The position numbers and the translations under genes were made by a program. Shown here piece after piece: positions 1-7,801 of a stretch of 47,909 bases of DNA (position 1 is the first letter of the stretch; each line of letters opens with the position of its first letter). This DNA is from a virus, in IMG/VR virus record IMGVR_UViG_3300028800_002454, positions 1-47,909 of that record, one strand, 5' to 3'. The notes beneath the pieces were generated by a model. That model ran no database searches, was not told the origin of the DNA, and saw only the letters and a list, made by a program, of their open reading frames with translations.

Positions 1-3000
1 ATGGCCAAGACCACCACCAAGCCCTGGCACCAGGTCGTGCAGTTGCGCGACGACATCACCAATCAGGAACTGTCACAAAAGCAATTTGCCGCGGATCTGT
101 ATGACGTGGTGATGGGCAGTAACCCGGGCGTGTATCACGACGCCACGGAATTCTTCGCGCTCACCTATCCTACGGTGAAACTGCGCGACTTGGCGCGGGA
201 CGTCACCCACCGCCTGGCGGGTAAGTCCGAAAAGGCGGTGCGCCAACTGCACATGACCTTCGGTGGCGGTAAGACGCACTCCCTGATCACCCTCGTGCAC
301 TTGGTGCGCAATCCCGCGACGCTGCCCGATATCCCGGCGGTGCAACAATTCAAGGCGCACTGCGCGCTTGAAGGCGGGCTGCCCAAGGCGCATGTGGCCT
401 CGGTCGTGTTTGATCGGCTGGACGCCGAAAAGGGTATGGAAGTCACCGCCCCTGACGGCAGCGTGGCGACGGTGAAGATGCCCTGGAGCGCGATCGCTTG
501 GCAGCTTGCCGGCCCGGTCGGCATGAGGCTGCTGAAGAGCGATGGTACGGAGCGCAACACGCCTCCGGCCACTGGCGTGATGGAAGACCTGCTCAAGGTC
601 GCACGGACGGACGGGGCCGGTGTCCTAATCCTCTTCGACGAAGTACTCTGGTTCGTGCGTGTGATGGCCGACACGGATCCGGCGTGGATCGGCCGCATGC
701 GCGAGTTCATGCACAGCTTGACCCAAGCCGTCGCCAAGGTGCCACAGTGCTGCTTGGTCGCGTCTCTGCTGGCGTCAGACCCTGGCAAGATGGACGAGCT
801 TGGCAAGCAGATCAGCAAGGAGCTCTACGACGAATTCAAGCGCGTGGCCGACGAGGGCATCCAGCCGGTCGAAAGCCAGGATGTACCAGAGATCCTGCGG
901 AGACGCCTGCTCAAGCTGGAAAGCTATACCAACAGTTCGCAGTGGCCTAGCCAGGTCTTCGGCGCGCTCAACGGCGTGCAGGGGATCGACGACTACACCG
1001 CGAAGAACCGCGCGGCAGAAGAGAAGCGTTATACGGACGCCTACCCCTTCCACCCGGCGCTGATCGAAACCCTTTATCAGAAGTGGACGCAGCTTGAGGG
1101 CTTTCAACAGACGCGGGGTATCCTCAAGATCCTAGCCTCCGCGCTGCGTGACGCGGTCAAGTGGGACCAGCAACCAATCATTGGCGCGCAGATCTTCTTG
1201 GTAGCCCCGACCGCTGATGGCCTGAGCGTCGCTGCGCGCGAGCTCGCGAATGTAGCTCAACTGGAGCAATACGAAGGCCGCCGGCAGAACTGGACGGCCA
1301 TCTTGGAGGCGGAGCTGGTGCATGCCCGCAAGGCCCAAGACGGCTTGCTCGGCGTGCAACAACGGGAGATCGAGCAAGCCGTGATGGCGACGTTCCTGCA
1401 TTCGCAGCCCATCGGCCAGCGCGCGACCACGCGTGAACTCAAGGTGCTGATCGGCGTGGGTTCGCCTGACCGGATTGAGCTGGACAAGGGCATGTCACGC
1501 TGGTCCGACGCGTCTTGGTACCTCGACGACACGTTTACGAGTGACCGAGAGGGGGGGCTGCCGAAGGTGTGGCGCCTTGGTTCTAAACCGAACCTGAAGC
1601 AGATGCACCACGATGCTCGCCAGAACGTCAGCGTCACTGTGGTCGATGAAGTATTGGAAAAGGAAATCCGCGGCGCGGGCAAGCTGACTGAAGGCGCGCG
1701 CGGCGCCGGTGCGAAGGTACACGTGCTGCCGACGCGCCCTGCGGACATCGAGGATGATGGCGAATTTCACTATGCGGTCTTGGGTCCTAAGGCAGCGAGT
1801 AACGGAAAGCCTAGTGCTGAAGCCAAGCGCTTCATCGATGAGACCACCGGGCCTGAGAAGCCGCGCGCGCAGAACCGCAATGCAGTGGTGCTTGCGGTGC
1901 CGTCCAAGGAGGGCATCGATGTGGCGCGCGAGAAGGTGCGCGACCTGCTTGGCTGGGAGAAGGTCCGTGAGATGCTCAAGGAACGGAGCGATATCGACAC
2001 TGCCGCGACGACCCGACTGGAGGGCAATGTTCGCGCCGGGCGTGGAGAGATGGTGTCGCAAATCGTCATGGCGTACTGCATCGCCGTGACGGTCAATGAC
2101 AGCAACGATGTGGCCGCCTACCGTATCAATGTCGACAACGATCCCTTGTTCCCCAAGATGGTTGCGGATAAGCGCCTTCGTATCGAGAGTACGGCCGTGA
2201 ACGCCGAGGCTTTGCTGCCCGGCGGCCCTTTCGACCTCTGGAGCGCAGGCGACAGGGCACGATTTGTGAAGGACCTTGTCGGCGCCTTTGCCGCCACTGC
2301 CAAGCTGCCGAAGATGCTGAATCGTGCGGCCATTCTGGAGACGCTGCTTCAGGGCTGTGAAGGGGGTGAATTCGTCTTGCGAGTTACGCGCGCCGACAAA
2401 TCGTCTCGGACTTTCTGGAACTACCGCCCCGACGCTAACGCCATCCAAGACACAAGCTTGGAGGTCGTTCTCTCGGATGCTGCTGTTCTCTCCGAGCTGG
2501 ACCCACAGTTGCTCGCGCCCGGTAAGCTGCCTAGACTGTGGGACGAGGAGCCAGTGACTCTTGCCGATCTGTCCGCGTACTTCTCCGGTAAGCACTTCGT
2601 CGAAGTGGACAAAGGAGGCTATACCGAGAACCTGCTGATTCCCGCGGCAACGCCGCAGGCGATCACTGATGCGGTCACCGGTGCCGTCAAAACTGGTCGA
2701 GTCTGGCTGGTCAACGGGACGGTCAGTGTGCTGGCCGAGGAAGTTCCGGCTGGCTTCGTCAACGACACGGTCCAGCTCTTCTCGCCGCCACTACCACTTA
2801 CCAGCGTCGACGTGCTACCGGCGCAATTGCCTTCAGCGTGGCAAGGTGACGCGACCAACGCGCATTTCATTCATGCCGCGTTGTCTTCGAAGGCTAGCAA
2901 GGTGCTGCCTTGGACCCGCGTTGTCAGCGCTCTCGATGAAGCCTTCAGACTCGGACTAATCGAGCGCACGTTCGATTCCGGCGCTTGGCCATGCGACCTC

Positions 3001-3282
3001 GGCGGTGCCGCGGCGGTCAAGATTGTGATCCGTAAGAATGAAGCCAAGGAGCCGACTCCGCCCAAGGACTATGGATCAAAGGCTGCGAGCGCCGATCTCC
3101 AGACTCACGAGGTTCAGGATCTCGCCGACAACATCGACGCCCTCCGTGAGGCAACCGCTGGGCATCCATTGCGCATCCGTGTAACGGTGGAAATCGGTGA
3201 CGGCAGCCAAGTTGATCAATCCGTCTTGGACAAAGTGAACGCTGTCCTTGCACAGATCAAAGAAGGTTGGAAGGCTGAGTAA
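1..3282 (+). CDS. DUF499-family P-loop ATPase of an anti-phage/modification cluster
   Basis: A 1093-residue protein that reads from an ATG at the first base of the window. The N-terminus (about residues 8-110) has the DUF499 pattern: PWHQVVQLRDD, FAADLYDVV, FFALTYPT and a Walker A-like FGGGKTH at 87-93, where the family shows GGGKTH rather than a textbook GxxxxGKT. A Walker B-like strand, LILFDEVLW, lies near 209-217. DUF499 proteins are large ATPases related to the BrxC/PglY type. They usually lie in clusters with a DNA methyltransferase (often DUF1156), a phospholipase-D nuclease and a helicase, where they are thought to couple ATP hydrolysis to DNA recognition. Here the partner gene just downstream is cut by the prophage, so the system may be inactive or altered. 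Family call is firm; role in this cell is inferred. Confidence 0.88.
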   Translation: MAKTTTKPWHQVVQLRDDITNQELSQKQFAADLYDVVMGSNPGVYHDATEFFALTYPTVKLRDLARDVTHRLAGKSEKAVRQLHMTFGGGKTHSLITLVHLVRNPATLPDIPAVQQFKAHCALEGGLPKAHVASVVFDRLDAEKGMEVTAPDGSVATVKMPWSAIAWQLAGPVGMRLLKSDGTERNTPPATGVMEDLLKVARTDGAGVLILFDEVLWFVRVMADTDPAWIGRMREFMHSLTQAVAKVPQCCLVASLLASDPGKMDELGKQISKELYDEFKRVADEGIQPVESQDVPEILRRRLLKLESYTNSSQWPSQVFGALNGVQGIDDYTAKNRAAEEKRYTDAYPFHPALIETLYQKWTQLEGFQQTRGILKILASALRDAVKWDQQPIIGAQIFLVAPTADGLSVAARELANVAQLEQYEGRRQNWTAILEAELVHARKAQDGLLGVQQREIEQAVMATFLHSQPIGQRATTRELKVLIGVGSPDRIELDKGMSRWSDASWYLDDTFTSDREGGLPKVWRLGSKPNLKQMHHDARQNVSVTVVDEVLEKEIRGAGKLTEGARGAGAKVHVLPTRPADIEDDGEFHYAVLGPKAASNGKPSAEAKRFIDETTGPEKPRAQNRNAVVLAVPSKEGIDVAREKVRDLLGWEKVREMLKERSDIDTAATTRLEGNVRAGRGEMVSQIVMAYCIAVTVNDSNDVAAYRINVDNDPLFPKMVADKRLRIESTAVNAEALLPGGPFDLWSAGDRARFVKDLVGAFAATAKLPKMLNRAAILETLLQGCEGGEFVLRVTRADKSSRTFWNYRPDANAIQDTSLEVVLSDAAVLSELDPQLLAPGKLPRLWDEEPVTLADLSAYFSGKHFVEVDKGGYTENLLIPAATPQAITDAVTGAVKTGRVWLVNGTVSVLAEEVPAGFVNDTVQLFSPPLPLTSVDVLPAQLPSAWQGDATNAHFIHAALSSKASKVLPWTRVVSALDEAFRLGLIERTFDSGAWPCDLGGAAAVKIVIRKNEAKEPTPPKDYGSKAASADLQTHEVQDLADNIDALREATAGHPLRIRVTVEIGDGSQVDQSVLDKVNAVLAQIKEGWKAE

Positions 3283-3299
3283 CACGCACGCAGGAACAG

Positions 3300-3407
3300 A
3301 AGGATATTCGTTTCACGGCGGGCCCGCTCAACAAGCAGTTGCTCGAGAACCTACTCGCCGAGGTCATCGAGCCCTGCACGCGCGTGCGGACCGCCGTCGC
3401 CTACGCC
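3300..3407 (+). pseudogene. 5' fragment of a PLD-type nuclease gene, truncated by the prophage
   Basis: Just after the DUF499 stop, a second frame reads ...RFTAGPLNKQLLENLL and then AEVIEPCTRVRTAVAYA before running into the 3' end of the first prophage gene. The pattern of a leucine-rich helix followed by V-x-x-AVAYA resembles the start of phospholipase-D-superfamily nucleases that accompany DUF499 ATPases. The start codon is not clear: no ATG or GTG is in frame after the preceding stop at 3276-3278, a TTG is at 3339, and AGGA is at 3292-3295. The fragment ends at about 3407, four bases before the stop complement of the prophage lipoprotein gene. No continuation is visible at the right end of the prophage. 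Truncation is well supported; the family is inferred from a short stretch. Confidence 0.6.
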
Positions 3408-3408
3408 A

Positions 3409-3873
3409 TTACAGCGCCGCGGCAACTGACGCCCATGAACCCGGCGCCAGAGCAGTTGGCACTGTCGTCAGCGCCACCGATAACGCCGCCTGGAACACGA
3501 TCAGTCCCGCCTGCACCGCGAGTCGAGTCTTATCATCGAGCGGTAGATCATTGACGATAGCAAGCACGGCCGGAATCGACATGTTAACGAGGGACTGCAC
3601 CGACGCGGTATCGACGTCGGCGGCGGCATGGCAGGCGGCGGCATTGTCAGTCGCCAGCGCAGTCAGCACGGATGCCTGCGAGGCAAGCAGCGCGTTGCCG
3701 TTCGAGGCCAGCATAGCCAGACTGTTCAATTCCGGCTGGACCACGGCACAGGCCTGTTCGACGCGGGTCCGAAATGTGTTCGCAACCGTCGTTGCCGTCT
3801 GCTGTTGCGCCGTCGTGCAGGCACCGATTGCAATTGGCGTGACAAGACCCGCCGCGAGAAGCAGCTTCTTCAT
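3409..3873 (-). CDS. Phage-encoded lipoprotein, end of the lysis cassette
   Basis: A protein of about 154 residues starting MKKLLLAAGLVTPIAIGAC, a short basic n-region, hydrophobic core and lipobox (IGAC), so it is probably lipidated and sent to the envelope. The ATG at 3873 is chosen over the upstream in-frame GTG (3882) because AAGG lies about eight bases before it. The mature part is alanine- and threonine-rich with no domain I recognise. Its place after the endolysin and a small membrane protein suggests a spanin-like or superinfection-related envelope role, but it is longer than a typical Rz1 and is not embedded in another lysis gene. Its stop codon sits at the prophage-host junction. 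Confidence 0.6.
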   Translation of the reverse strand: MKKLLLAAGLVTPIAIGACTTAQQQTATTVANTFRTRVEQACAVVQPELNSLAMLASNGNALLASQASVLTALATDNAAACHAAADVDTASVQSLVNMSIPAVLAIVNDLPLDDKTRLAVQAGLIVFQAALSVALTTVPTALAPGSWASVAAAL

Positions 3874-3929
3874 GATGGACACCTTCGTGGAGATTGCCGC
3901 GAATGCGGCGGGAGGAGAACAGCGCGGAA

Positions 3930-4202
3930 TTAGACCTGCGGGGCGGCCGGGGTCGGGGCAGCAGCCGGAGCCGGATCAGTGGCAGACTCTACAGGTGCGG
4001 TCGCATCGGACTTCGCAGCCTGGCGGCTCACCCACCAGTTCCCGATCGCATGTGCGCCGGTCACGAAAAGCGCCGCGACCAGATACGGCAGGCTATCCGG
4101 AACGGGCAACGGGCATCCGGCCAGCAGCCACTGGAGCATGGGTGCGAGCGTGGCGGCCGTGATGGTCGTGCCGCCGGTGACGAGGGACGAGACTTGACTC
4201 AT
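3930..4202 (-). CDS. Small two-helix membrane protein of the lysis region
   Basis: A 90-residue protein with a strong ribosome site (AAGGAG) seven bases before its ATG. Two hydrophobic segments are visible, at about residues 14-30 and 39-60 (LPYLVAALFVTGAHAIG). A hydrophilic alanine/proline-rich tail follows. Size, topology and place next to the endolysin fit a second holin, an antiholin or an accessory membrane protein. No specific family is recognised. Confidence 0.55.
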   Translation of the reverse strand: MSQVSSLVTGGTTITAATLAPMLQWLLAGCPLPVPDSLPYLVAALFVTGAHAIGNWWVSRQAAKSDATAPVESATDPAPAAAPTPAAPQV

Positions 4203-4241
4203 TGTCGACTCCTTGGTCGTAGTGGAAAAAAGGCGGATGGT

Positions 4242-4745
4242 TCATGCGAGACTGGTTGTCACGGACACCAGCGTGCCACCCGCGTTGACGTACGCGGTCT
4301 GCAATGTGGTGATCGTGTTGACAGGCTGCCCGTAGTCGTTGCCGGGGAGGCTCGCCCAGACGCCGGAGCACAGTTGCACTGCCTTCACGAAGCCGCCAGC
4401 ATCGATGAATGGCAACGCTCCCTTCTCGCGAATCTGCTGCAGCGCGATCCGGTCTTGCGAGAGCGGCGAGAAATCCGGCAATTTCAACTGCTGCCGATAT
4501 GCGAGCCAGTAGCGATAGAGCAACTGATACCGGCCGGCGGCGGTCGAATTGAACGTGGAGTTGAGGATGTCGGGGTGCGTCGCGTAGCTGGAAAACGTCA
4601 GCGGCTTGTCCGGCGTCGCGCCGACGAGCACACGATAGCCGTCGTCGGATTCGGGGATGCGCGATGTTCCTTCGCTCCACGCAATCATGTCGAGAAACGC
4701 GGTCCGGTTGGGGCCACCGGCCTGCTGTGCGGTGATGACGGGCAT
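4242..4745 (-). CDS. Lambda R-like endolysin (lytic transglycosylase, GH104)
   Basis: A 167-residue protein closely matching the layout of the lambda R endolysin: AFLDMIAWSEGT at about 16-27 with the catalytic glutamate at 25, STAAGRYQLLYRYW, LKLPDFSPLSQDRIALQQI, KGALPFIDAGG and CSGVWASLPGNDYGQ in the same order. This family cleaves the MurNAc-GlcNAc bond of peptidoglycan without water, leaving a 1,6-anhydro end. There is no signal peptide, so release needs a holin, which fits the small membrane genes on both sides. The start at 4745 was chosen because it lies two bases after the holin stop and matches the family N-terminus; the longer reading upstream is in the wrong frame for the holin gene. 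Confidence 0.88.
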   Translation of the reverse strand: MPVITAQQAGGPNRTAFLDMIAWSEGTSRIPESDDGYRVLVGATPDKPLTFSSYATHPDILNSTFNSTAAGRYQLLYRYWLAYRQQLKLPDFSPLSQDRIALQQIREKGALPFIDAGGFVKAVQLCSGVWASLPGNDYGQPVNTITTLQTAYVNAGGTLVSVTTSLA

Positions 4746-4747
4746 GG

Positions 4748-4954
4748 TCAATCCTCTGTGCTTGTGCGGCGGCGAAAGACCTTGTCGCGCGCCACGATAA
4801 AAATCTGCAGTACCGTGTAGACGAGCGTGGCGGATAGCACCACATTCGAGAGCGTCAGGTACGCCTCGACCTTGCCCAGCAGCGTGCCGATCAGGCCGCC
4901 AACCCATGCGATCGACACCTTGACCGATTCGACTACGTGATCATTGCTTTCCAC
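4748..4954 (-). CDS. Probable holin
   Basis: A 68-residue protein starting at GTG 4954 (MESNDHVVESVKVS). It has two hydrophobic segments (about residues 13-28 and 33-54, including LVYTVLQIFIVARD) and a basic tail KVFRRR. This is the layout of short phage holins, which form inner-membrane holes that let the cytoplasmic endolysin reach the wall. The stop lies two bases before the endolysin start, so the two are probably co-translated. A terminator just upstream separates it from the tail genes. Confidence 0.65.
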   Translation of the reverse strand: MESNDHVVESVKVSIAWVGGLIGTLLGKVEAYLTLSNVVLSATLVYTVLQIFIVARDKVFRRRTSTED

Positions 4955-4972
4955 GGGCGTGCCCCAGAAATG

Positions 4973-4993
4973 AAAAACCGCCCCGGAGGGCGG
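4973..4993 (-). terminator. Rho-independent terminator between tail fibre and lysis genes
   Basis: Read on the minus strand, a perfect six-base GC stem (CCGCCC / GGGCGG, plus-strand arms 4978-4983 and 4988-4993) with a four-base loop is followed by TTTTT. It would end late-operon transcripts just before the holin gene. The sequence after it (CATTTCTGGGGC) resembles that after the hairpin upstream of the capsid gene. Confidence 0.75.
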
Positions 4994-5022
4994 CGACGGA
5001 TGTCTGCGTGTCCACGTTCAAC

Positions 5023-6405
5023 CTAAGGGCCGGAGTAGTAGGAAAAGACAGCTAACGCGAGATCGGGCGCTGCCTGCGGCTGGAATGCGTAGAACCCGCA
5101 CGAATCGGGCGTGAGAAATGAGTTGATCGTTTCGCTGAAAAGCGTTTGCCACGATGAACCGTCGCCGGACACTTCGTAATACCAGTTCGCTGCGTCGCTA
5201 CGGATTCGCATCCATTCCGGAACGGCGCCGAGGTTCGTAGAAAACTGGTTGCCGCCCCACGACGAGAAATTGCTGAAGTTGCCGACCCAGTAGCCAAGCT
5301 GGTTCTGATACGCGAGCTCAAAGAGTTTTAGCTTTCCGCTCGCGCTGTCGTACAGGCACGGGCCAACGCACCCGTAGTTGGCATTCAGCGGCGCCGCGCG
5401 CAAGCGCATCGTTACCTGAAATGCGCCCGATGGAATCGGCTGCGTGAGGACAAATGCCTGAGCGCTGCTTGAATGCGGTGCGACAACGCCAATGCCCCAC
5501 GGATATTGCGTGGCGATGGCGCCCGTTGCCCCCTGATTACGCGGTGTGAAGCCGGACAATTGCGGCACCGTGTCCGTCACGCCATGCGATGAATTCGGCG
5601 TGATCGTCGCGCCTGAACCTGCCGCCGTCACATTCGCGTTCGTGAAATTCAGCGATCCCGGCACCACGGCCTTTATGATGCCGCCCTGTTCAACCACGCT
5701 GAGCGTACCGACAAGAGACAATCCTGCGCCGAGCTTGCCGCCTTCGATCAGCTGCAGGTTCGCGCCGCCCGAAAACGACTTGAAGACGAGTGATTGCGTG
5801 GACGAATTCGCCGTGTCGAGAATCGGAGCACCACTGCCTTCATTCGATGCCCCGGTGACCGTGCCACCGGGACAGGTCAGCACCAGACTTCCTGCACCGT
5901 TGTCCGTGATCGAGAAATTCCCACCTGCGGCCAGCGTCTTCACGACGAGACTCGCGGCCGTGGATGACGATGTATCGATCAGGCCGGCGCCAGCCCCTTC
6001 ATTCACGGCAGCGCGCAGCGATCCGCTGATTGCGTTCGGCTGGTAACTGCGCATGTCGGTGTAGCTCGACGCCGTCAATGTGCCGGTCACGACCTGATAC
6101 AGCGGGAACGAGGTAGCCGAAAAGCCTGACGTGTTGGTGCTGACCGCGCCCGTCACTGGGTCCGCAAAGATGTAGTTCGTCGCACTCGCGGCAAGCGTCA
6201 GGGTTCCGTCGGGTACCGATTGCATGACGCCCGCCGGATTCGTATAGTTGCCGCCGTAGTAGCCCCAGACAAGACCGCCCGTCGTTGCCGCGCGCCGGCC
6301 CCACAGCAGCAGTGGGCTGGCGGCATCGAACAGTGCATTGAGCGTCGCCTCCTTCGCGGAGGAAGTCGCGGATAGCGTATCGAGCAGGCTAGAGCTGTTC
6401 GACAT
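5023..6405 (-). CDS. Tail fibre-like protein, paralogue 2
   Basis: A 460-residue protein whose N-terminus (MSNSSSLLDTL, NALFDAASP, WGRRAATTGG, VWGYYGGNY) and C-terminus (FLTPDSCGFY) match the next gene upstream (6409-7797). The middle holds glycine/serine-rich repeats with NEGAGAGLIDT / NEGSGAPILDT units about 50 residues apart, each followed by a SLV-K-F/L strand and an ITDNG-like turn. This looks like a beta-rich trimeric stalk with a C-terminal concanavalin-like tip. It starts three bases after the stop of its paralogue. Probable role: host receptor binding or tail-tip decoration. The function is inferred from position and repeat architecture. Confidence 0.65.
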   Translation of the reverse strand: MSNSSSLLDTLSATSSAKEATLNALFDAASPLLLWGRRAATTGGLVWGYYGGNYTNPAGVMQSVPDGTLTLAASATNYIFADPVTGAVSTNTSGFSATSFPLYQVVTGTLTASSYTDMRSYQPNAISGSLRAAVNEGAGAGLIDTSSSTAASLVVKTLAAGGNFSITDNGAGSLVLTCPGGTVTGASNEGSGAPILDTANSSTQSLVFKSFSGGANLQLIEGGKLGAGLSLVGTLSVVEQGGIIKAVVPGSLNFTNANVTAAGSGATITPNSSHGVTDTVPQLSGFTPRNQGATGAIATQYPWGIGVVAPHSSSAQAFVLTQPIPSGAFQVTMRLRAAPLNANYGCVGPCLYDSASGKLKLFELAYQNQLGYWVGNFSNFSSWGGNQFSTNLGAVPEWMRIRSDAANWYYEVSGDGSSWQTLFSETINSFLTPDSCGFYAFQPQAAPDLALAVFSYYSGP

Positions 6406-6408
6406 GCC

Positions 6409-7797
6409 TTATGCTCCGGCATACCACGAGAACAGCGAGAGGCCGACGGCTTGCCCGTTCGGATCAGCGAAGCATCCCACTTGGTCCGGCGTGAGAAACG
6501 TCGTGCGCGAAAACGAATACATGTTGACCCACGTGACACCATCCGGCGACACGTCGTAATACCGGTTCGTACCGTCGTCACGGATCCGGTGCCAGTCCGG
6601 CCAGAAGGTCATCGCGTACTGCGAGCCCTGAAATCCGCTCCACGAGGTCGGGCTGTTGAAGTTGCCGATGCCGTACTGGAAACCGCTCTGATACAGGAGG
6701 CCAGCGACCTGCAGCAGACCGCTTGAACTGTTGCGCCAGAGGAGCCCGCACTTCATGTAGCTCGAGCTGGCCGGAAACGCGCGCATGCGGGCGACGACCT
6801 GATAGGGCGTCGAAGGCGCGGCCACGGCGAGGCATGTGCAGTTCTCGCCGCCGGCCTTGGGTGTGGACAGGCTGATGCCCCAGGGTTCCTGCAGCGCGGT
6901 GGCGCTGCCCTGGTTGACCCAGGCGAAATTCGACAGGTTCGGTGGTTGATCGGGCGCGCCGAATCCCGAGAAAAGCGCGATCTGCGCTTGCGATCCACCC
7001 GGATTCGTGACTTGCGCCCCGAGGAAATTGAGCTGCGTCGCCGCATTGACGACCGTAGTCCCGTTCTGCTGGATCGCCGGCGCAACGGCAGCGGCCGCGT
7101 TCGCATCGATAGCAATACCGGCGGATCCATTGTCGGTGATCGTGATGCCGCTGCCGGCGACCAGTGTTTTGAATGCGAGGTTGCTCGACGTCGTGGAGGC
7201 AGTGTCGAGCACGCCGACTCCACTGCCTTCGTTGCTGCCGCCCGTGACGGTGCCGCTCGTACCGCTCGTGCTGATCGTGAGCCCGTTCGATCCACCGTCC
7301 GTGACGGTGACACCGGCGCCGCCGATCAGCGACTTGAAAGCGAGCGTCTGCGCCGTCGAATTCGCCGCATCCAGTACGGGGATTCCGCTGCCTTCGCTCG
7401 TTGCGCTGCGGACGGTGCCCGCGATCGCGCTGGGCTGGTAGCTTCGGCAGTCCGTGTAGCTGGAGATGCCGGTCGAACTGGTCACAATCTGGTAGAGCGG
7501 AATCGACCCGGCGGGGAAACCCGTGGTGTTCACCGACACGGCACCGGTCGTGGCGCTCGCATACACGTAGTTGGTCGAGCTCGCGGTGAGCGTGACGGTG
7601 CCGTTCGCGATCGCATTGGCGGTGGTGCCGACCATATACGTGCCGCCATAGTAGCCCCACGTCAGGCCACTCGTCGTGCTCGCGCGCCGGCCCCAGATCA
7701 TCGCGGGACTGGCCGCATCGAACAGGGCATTGGCGATCACTTCCTTGGCCGCCTGATTCGTCGCGATGGTGTCGAGCAGCGTCGTGCTGTTGGACAT
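6409..7797 (-). CDS. Tail fibre-like protein, paralogue 1
   Basis: 462 residues from ATG 7797, with a GAGGTAA ribosome site overlapping the stop of the tail hub gene. The longer open frame upstream lies inside the hub gene and is ignored. The N-terminal block of about 110 residues (MSNSTTLLDTI, NALFDAASPAMIWGRRAS, LTWGYYGGTY, SYTDCRSYQP) is shared with the downstream paralogue. Two central repeat units carry SEGSGIPVLD / NEGSGVGVLD followed by AFKSL / AFKTL and VTDGGS / ITDNGS. The C-terminus contains FLTPDQVGCF. Tandem duplication with divergent middles suggests two receptor-binding or stalk proteins. Confidence 0.65.
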   Translation of the reverse strand: MSNSTTLLDTIATNQAAKEVIANALFDAASPAMIWGRRASTTSGLTWGYYGGTYMVGTTANAIANGTVTLTASSTNYVYASATTGAVSVNTTGFPAGSIPLYQIVTSSTGISSYTDCRSYQPSAIAGTVRSATSEGSGIPVLDAANSTAQTLAFKSLIGGAGVTVTDGGSNGLTISTSGTSGTVTGGSNEGSGVGVLDTASTTSSNLAFKTLVAGSGITITDNGSAGIAIDANAAAAVAPAIQQNGTTVVNAATQLNFLGAQVTNPGGSQAQIALFSGFGAPDQPPNLSNFAWVNQGSATALQEPWGISLSTPKAGGENCTCLAVAAPSTPYQVVARMRAFPASSSYMKCGLLWRNSSSGLLQVAGLLYQSGFQYGIGNFNSPTSWSGFQGSQYAMTFWPDWHRIRDDGTNRYYDVSPDGVTWVNMYSFSRTTFLTPDQVGCFADPNGQAVGLSLFSWYAGA

Positions 7798-7801
7798 CGT
7801 G

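Noticed and set aside
1495-2595. 366-residue minus-strand frame inside the DUF499 gene
   Set aside because: Antisense shadow with no domain or ribosome site; the plus-strand protein is continuous over the whole region.
3248-4162. 304-residue plus-strand frame across the left prophage junction
   Set aside because: It spans the host-phage boundary in a frame used by neither side and is antisense to the lipoprotein gene.
4846-4907. Longer start for the endolysin reading frame (to 4907)
   Set aside because: The extra N-terminus lies inside the holin gene, has no similarity to lambda R-type proteins, and ATG 4745 gives the family start.
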